Source: Rhodobacter sp.
GTDB taxonomy: Bacteria; Pseudomonadota; Alphaproteobacteria; Rhodobacterales; Rhodobacteraceae
DNA: 8,062 nt
Assembly (NCBI GenBank): GCA_027482795.1
Contig: JAIXVS010000055.1
Location: forward strand, 1 to 8,062
Reading direction: 5' to 3'
In this document: positions 7,352 to 8,062 of the stretch, in pieces
Numbering within the stretch: position 1 is the stretch's first letter
How the letters are laid out: each line of letters starts with the position of its first letter
The notes under the pieces: generated by a model
What the model was told of the DNA's origin: nothing
The model's input: the letters and a program-made list of their open reading frames with translations, nothing else
The model's database searches: none
Program-made: the position numbers and the translations under genes

Positions 7352-7960
7352 ATGTCTGATCCCCGATTCATCCACCTGCGCACCCACACCGAACATTCCT
7401 TATTGGAAGGTGCGGTGCCGTTGAAATCGCTGATTAAGCTGTGCGTGAAACATCAGATGCCCGCCGTGGCAGTGACGGATACCAATAACCTGTTCGCCGC
7501 GTTAGAATTTTCGGTATCGGCCAAAGACGCGGGCGTGCAGCCTATTATCGGCTGTCAGGTTTCGCTGGCCTATGATCCTGCCCCCCTTGGCGCGCAGCCC
7601 CGCCCGCCTGCGCCCATCGTTCTGCTGGCGCAGAATGAGGCGGGTTATATGAACCTGATGAAGCTGAACTCGGCCCTTTACATCGGCAAAGGCGGGCAGT
7701 TGCCGCAGGTGACGATGGCGGAACTTACCGCTCATTCATCGGGGCTGATTTGCCTAACAGGCGGCAGCGATGGGCCACTGGGGCGGCTGATCCGCGCAGG
7801 CCAAATGCCGCGCGCCGATGAGGTGTTGCGCGCGCTGGCAGCGGCCTTTCCCCAGCGCCTGTATGTGGAATTGCAGCGGCACCCAACGGGTGACTCTCTG
7901 CCTGAAGCCGAGGCGCAAACCGAAGCGCCGATGTTGGATCTGGCCTATGCCATGGCCCTG
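7352..7960 (+). CDS. dnaE: DNA polymerase III alpha subunit, N-terminal part (broken by an in-frame join)
   Basis: Replicative polymerase catalytic subunit; about 203 residues of a protein normally near 1,150 are present. The start MSDPRFIHLRTHTEHSLLEGA is the classic DnaE PHP-domain opening with its histidine motif (H8, H12), followed by PAVAVTDTNNLFAALEFS (44-61) and GVQPIIGCQVSLAY (67-80). The match to DnaE continues through YVELQRHP (171-178) to TEAPMLDLAYAMAL (190-203). In DnaE proteins this point is followed by a LPLVATNDVYF-like segment; here the frame instead continues with acyl-CoA dehydrogenase sequence (next entries). The start is ATG 7352 with only a weak TTAGG eight bases upstream. 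It is transcribed away from xdhA. The intact source gene was presumably normal housekeeping dnaE. Confidence 0.9.
7943..7960 (+). other. Probable chimeric junction between dnaE and an acyl-CoA dehydrogenase
   Basis: The encoded AYAMAL fits both proteins: DnaE has LAYAM-L before its PLVATND segment, and this acyl-CoA dehydrogenase group typically has AYA-ALEEIAAGDGA. The switch therefore lies within this short shared stretch, and it keeps the reading frame. Third-position GC counted by hand is 23 of 34 codons just before 7961 and 32 of 34 after it. Confidence 0.8.
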
Positions 7961-8062
7961 GAGGAGATTGCCGCCGGCGACGGCGCCTGCTCGACCATCA
8001 TGAGCGTGCACAACTCGGTGGGCTGCATGCCCATCCTCAAGTTCGGCAGCCAGCAGCAGAAA
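7961..8062 (+). pseudogene. Acyl-CoA dehydrogenase fragment (foreign tail at right edge)
   Basis: Thirty-four residues read EEIAAGDGACSTIMSVHNS, then VGCMPILKFGSQQQK, open to the window edge. This is the N-terminal/middle helical region of FAD-dependent acyl-CoA dehydrogenases of fatty-acid or short-chain acyl-CoA oxidation, where ALEEIAAGDGA and ILKFGSxxQK are typical. Only the frame inherited from dnaE leads into it, so it has no start of its own here. Codons are almost all C- or G-ending, unlike the neighbours, which suggests a higher-GC donor such as a betaproteobacterium or pseudomonad (inference). It is most likely an assembly or library artefact rather than a real fusion. Confidence 0.8.

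Noticed and set aside
7148..7396. An extended XdhA start upstream of 7147, into the intergenic region and dnaE
   Set aside because: The extra residues do not resemble XdhA, and the frame would run antisense into the dnaE start. The GAGG site and the family start favour 7147.
7352..8062. A true DnaE-acyl-CoA dehydrogenase fusion as a new system
   Set aside because: The join breaks DnaE in the middle of its N-terminal domain, coincides with a sharp codon-use change and a short shared sequence, and lies at the edge of the window; an artefact explains all of this.

Overview
The window looks like chromosomal DNA from an alphaproteobacterium, most likely of the Rhodobacterales. The basis is protein resemblance (XdhA/XdhB/XdhC in the Rhodobacter capsulatus arrangement, a DnaE start of roseobacter type), GC-rich but mixed codon use, and an interspersed repeat whose layout I recall from Rhodobacterales genomes. 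No genus is claimed.

Layout: positions 7147 down to 1 are one minus-strand operon, read right to left: xdhA (FeS/FAD subunit of xanthine dehydrogenase), xdhB (molybdenum-cofactor subunit), xdhC (cofactor-insertion chaperone), a double-domain ABC ATPase, and the first permease of a nucleoside/purine-type ABC importer, which runs off the left edge. The genes overlap by 4, 8 and 4 bp, then one 24-bp gap follows, so they are almost certainly co-transcribed. The suggested logic is uptake of purine bases or nucleosides by the importer and oxidation of hypoxanthine/xanthine to urate by XdhAB, with XdhC maturing the enzyme. The transporter substrate is an inference from context.

Positions 7148-7351 form a divergent intergenic region. 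It holds an inverted repeat of the ATC-N9-GAT form (LysR-type site shape) placed about 70 bp upstream of a plausible xdhA start of transcription, plus a second short palindrome next to a CATAAT box facing the plus-strand gene.

From 7352 to the right edge a plus-strand frame begins as dnaE (DNA polymerase III alpha subunit, PHP domain). After about residue 203 it changes abruptly, in frame, into an acyl-CoA dehydrogenase sequence with much higher third-position GC. The last roughly 100 bp therefore look like foreign sequence joined through a short shared stretch, most likely an assembly or library chimera at a contig end.

The main items for a second look are this dnaE/acyl-CoA dehydrogenase join, an apparent copy of a Rhodobacterales intergenic repeat sitting in frame inside xdhA, the candidate LysR-type control site, and the Shine-Dalgarno-encoded EVR tails of XdhA and XdhC. 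I see no RNA genes, CRISPR arrays, transposases or phage genes, and no clearly new system.
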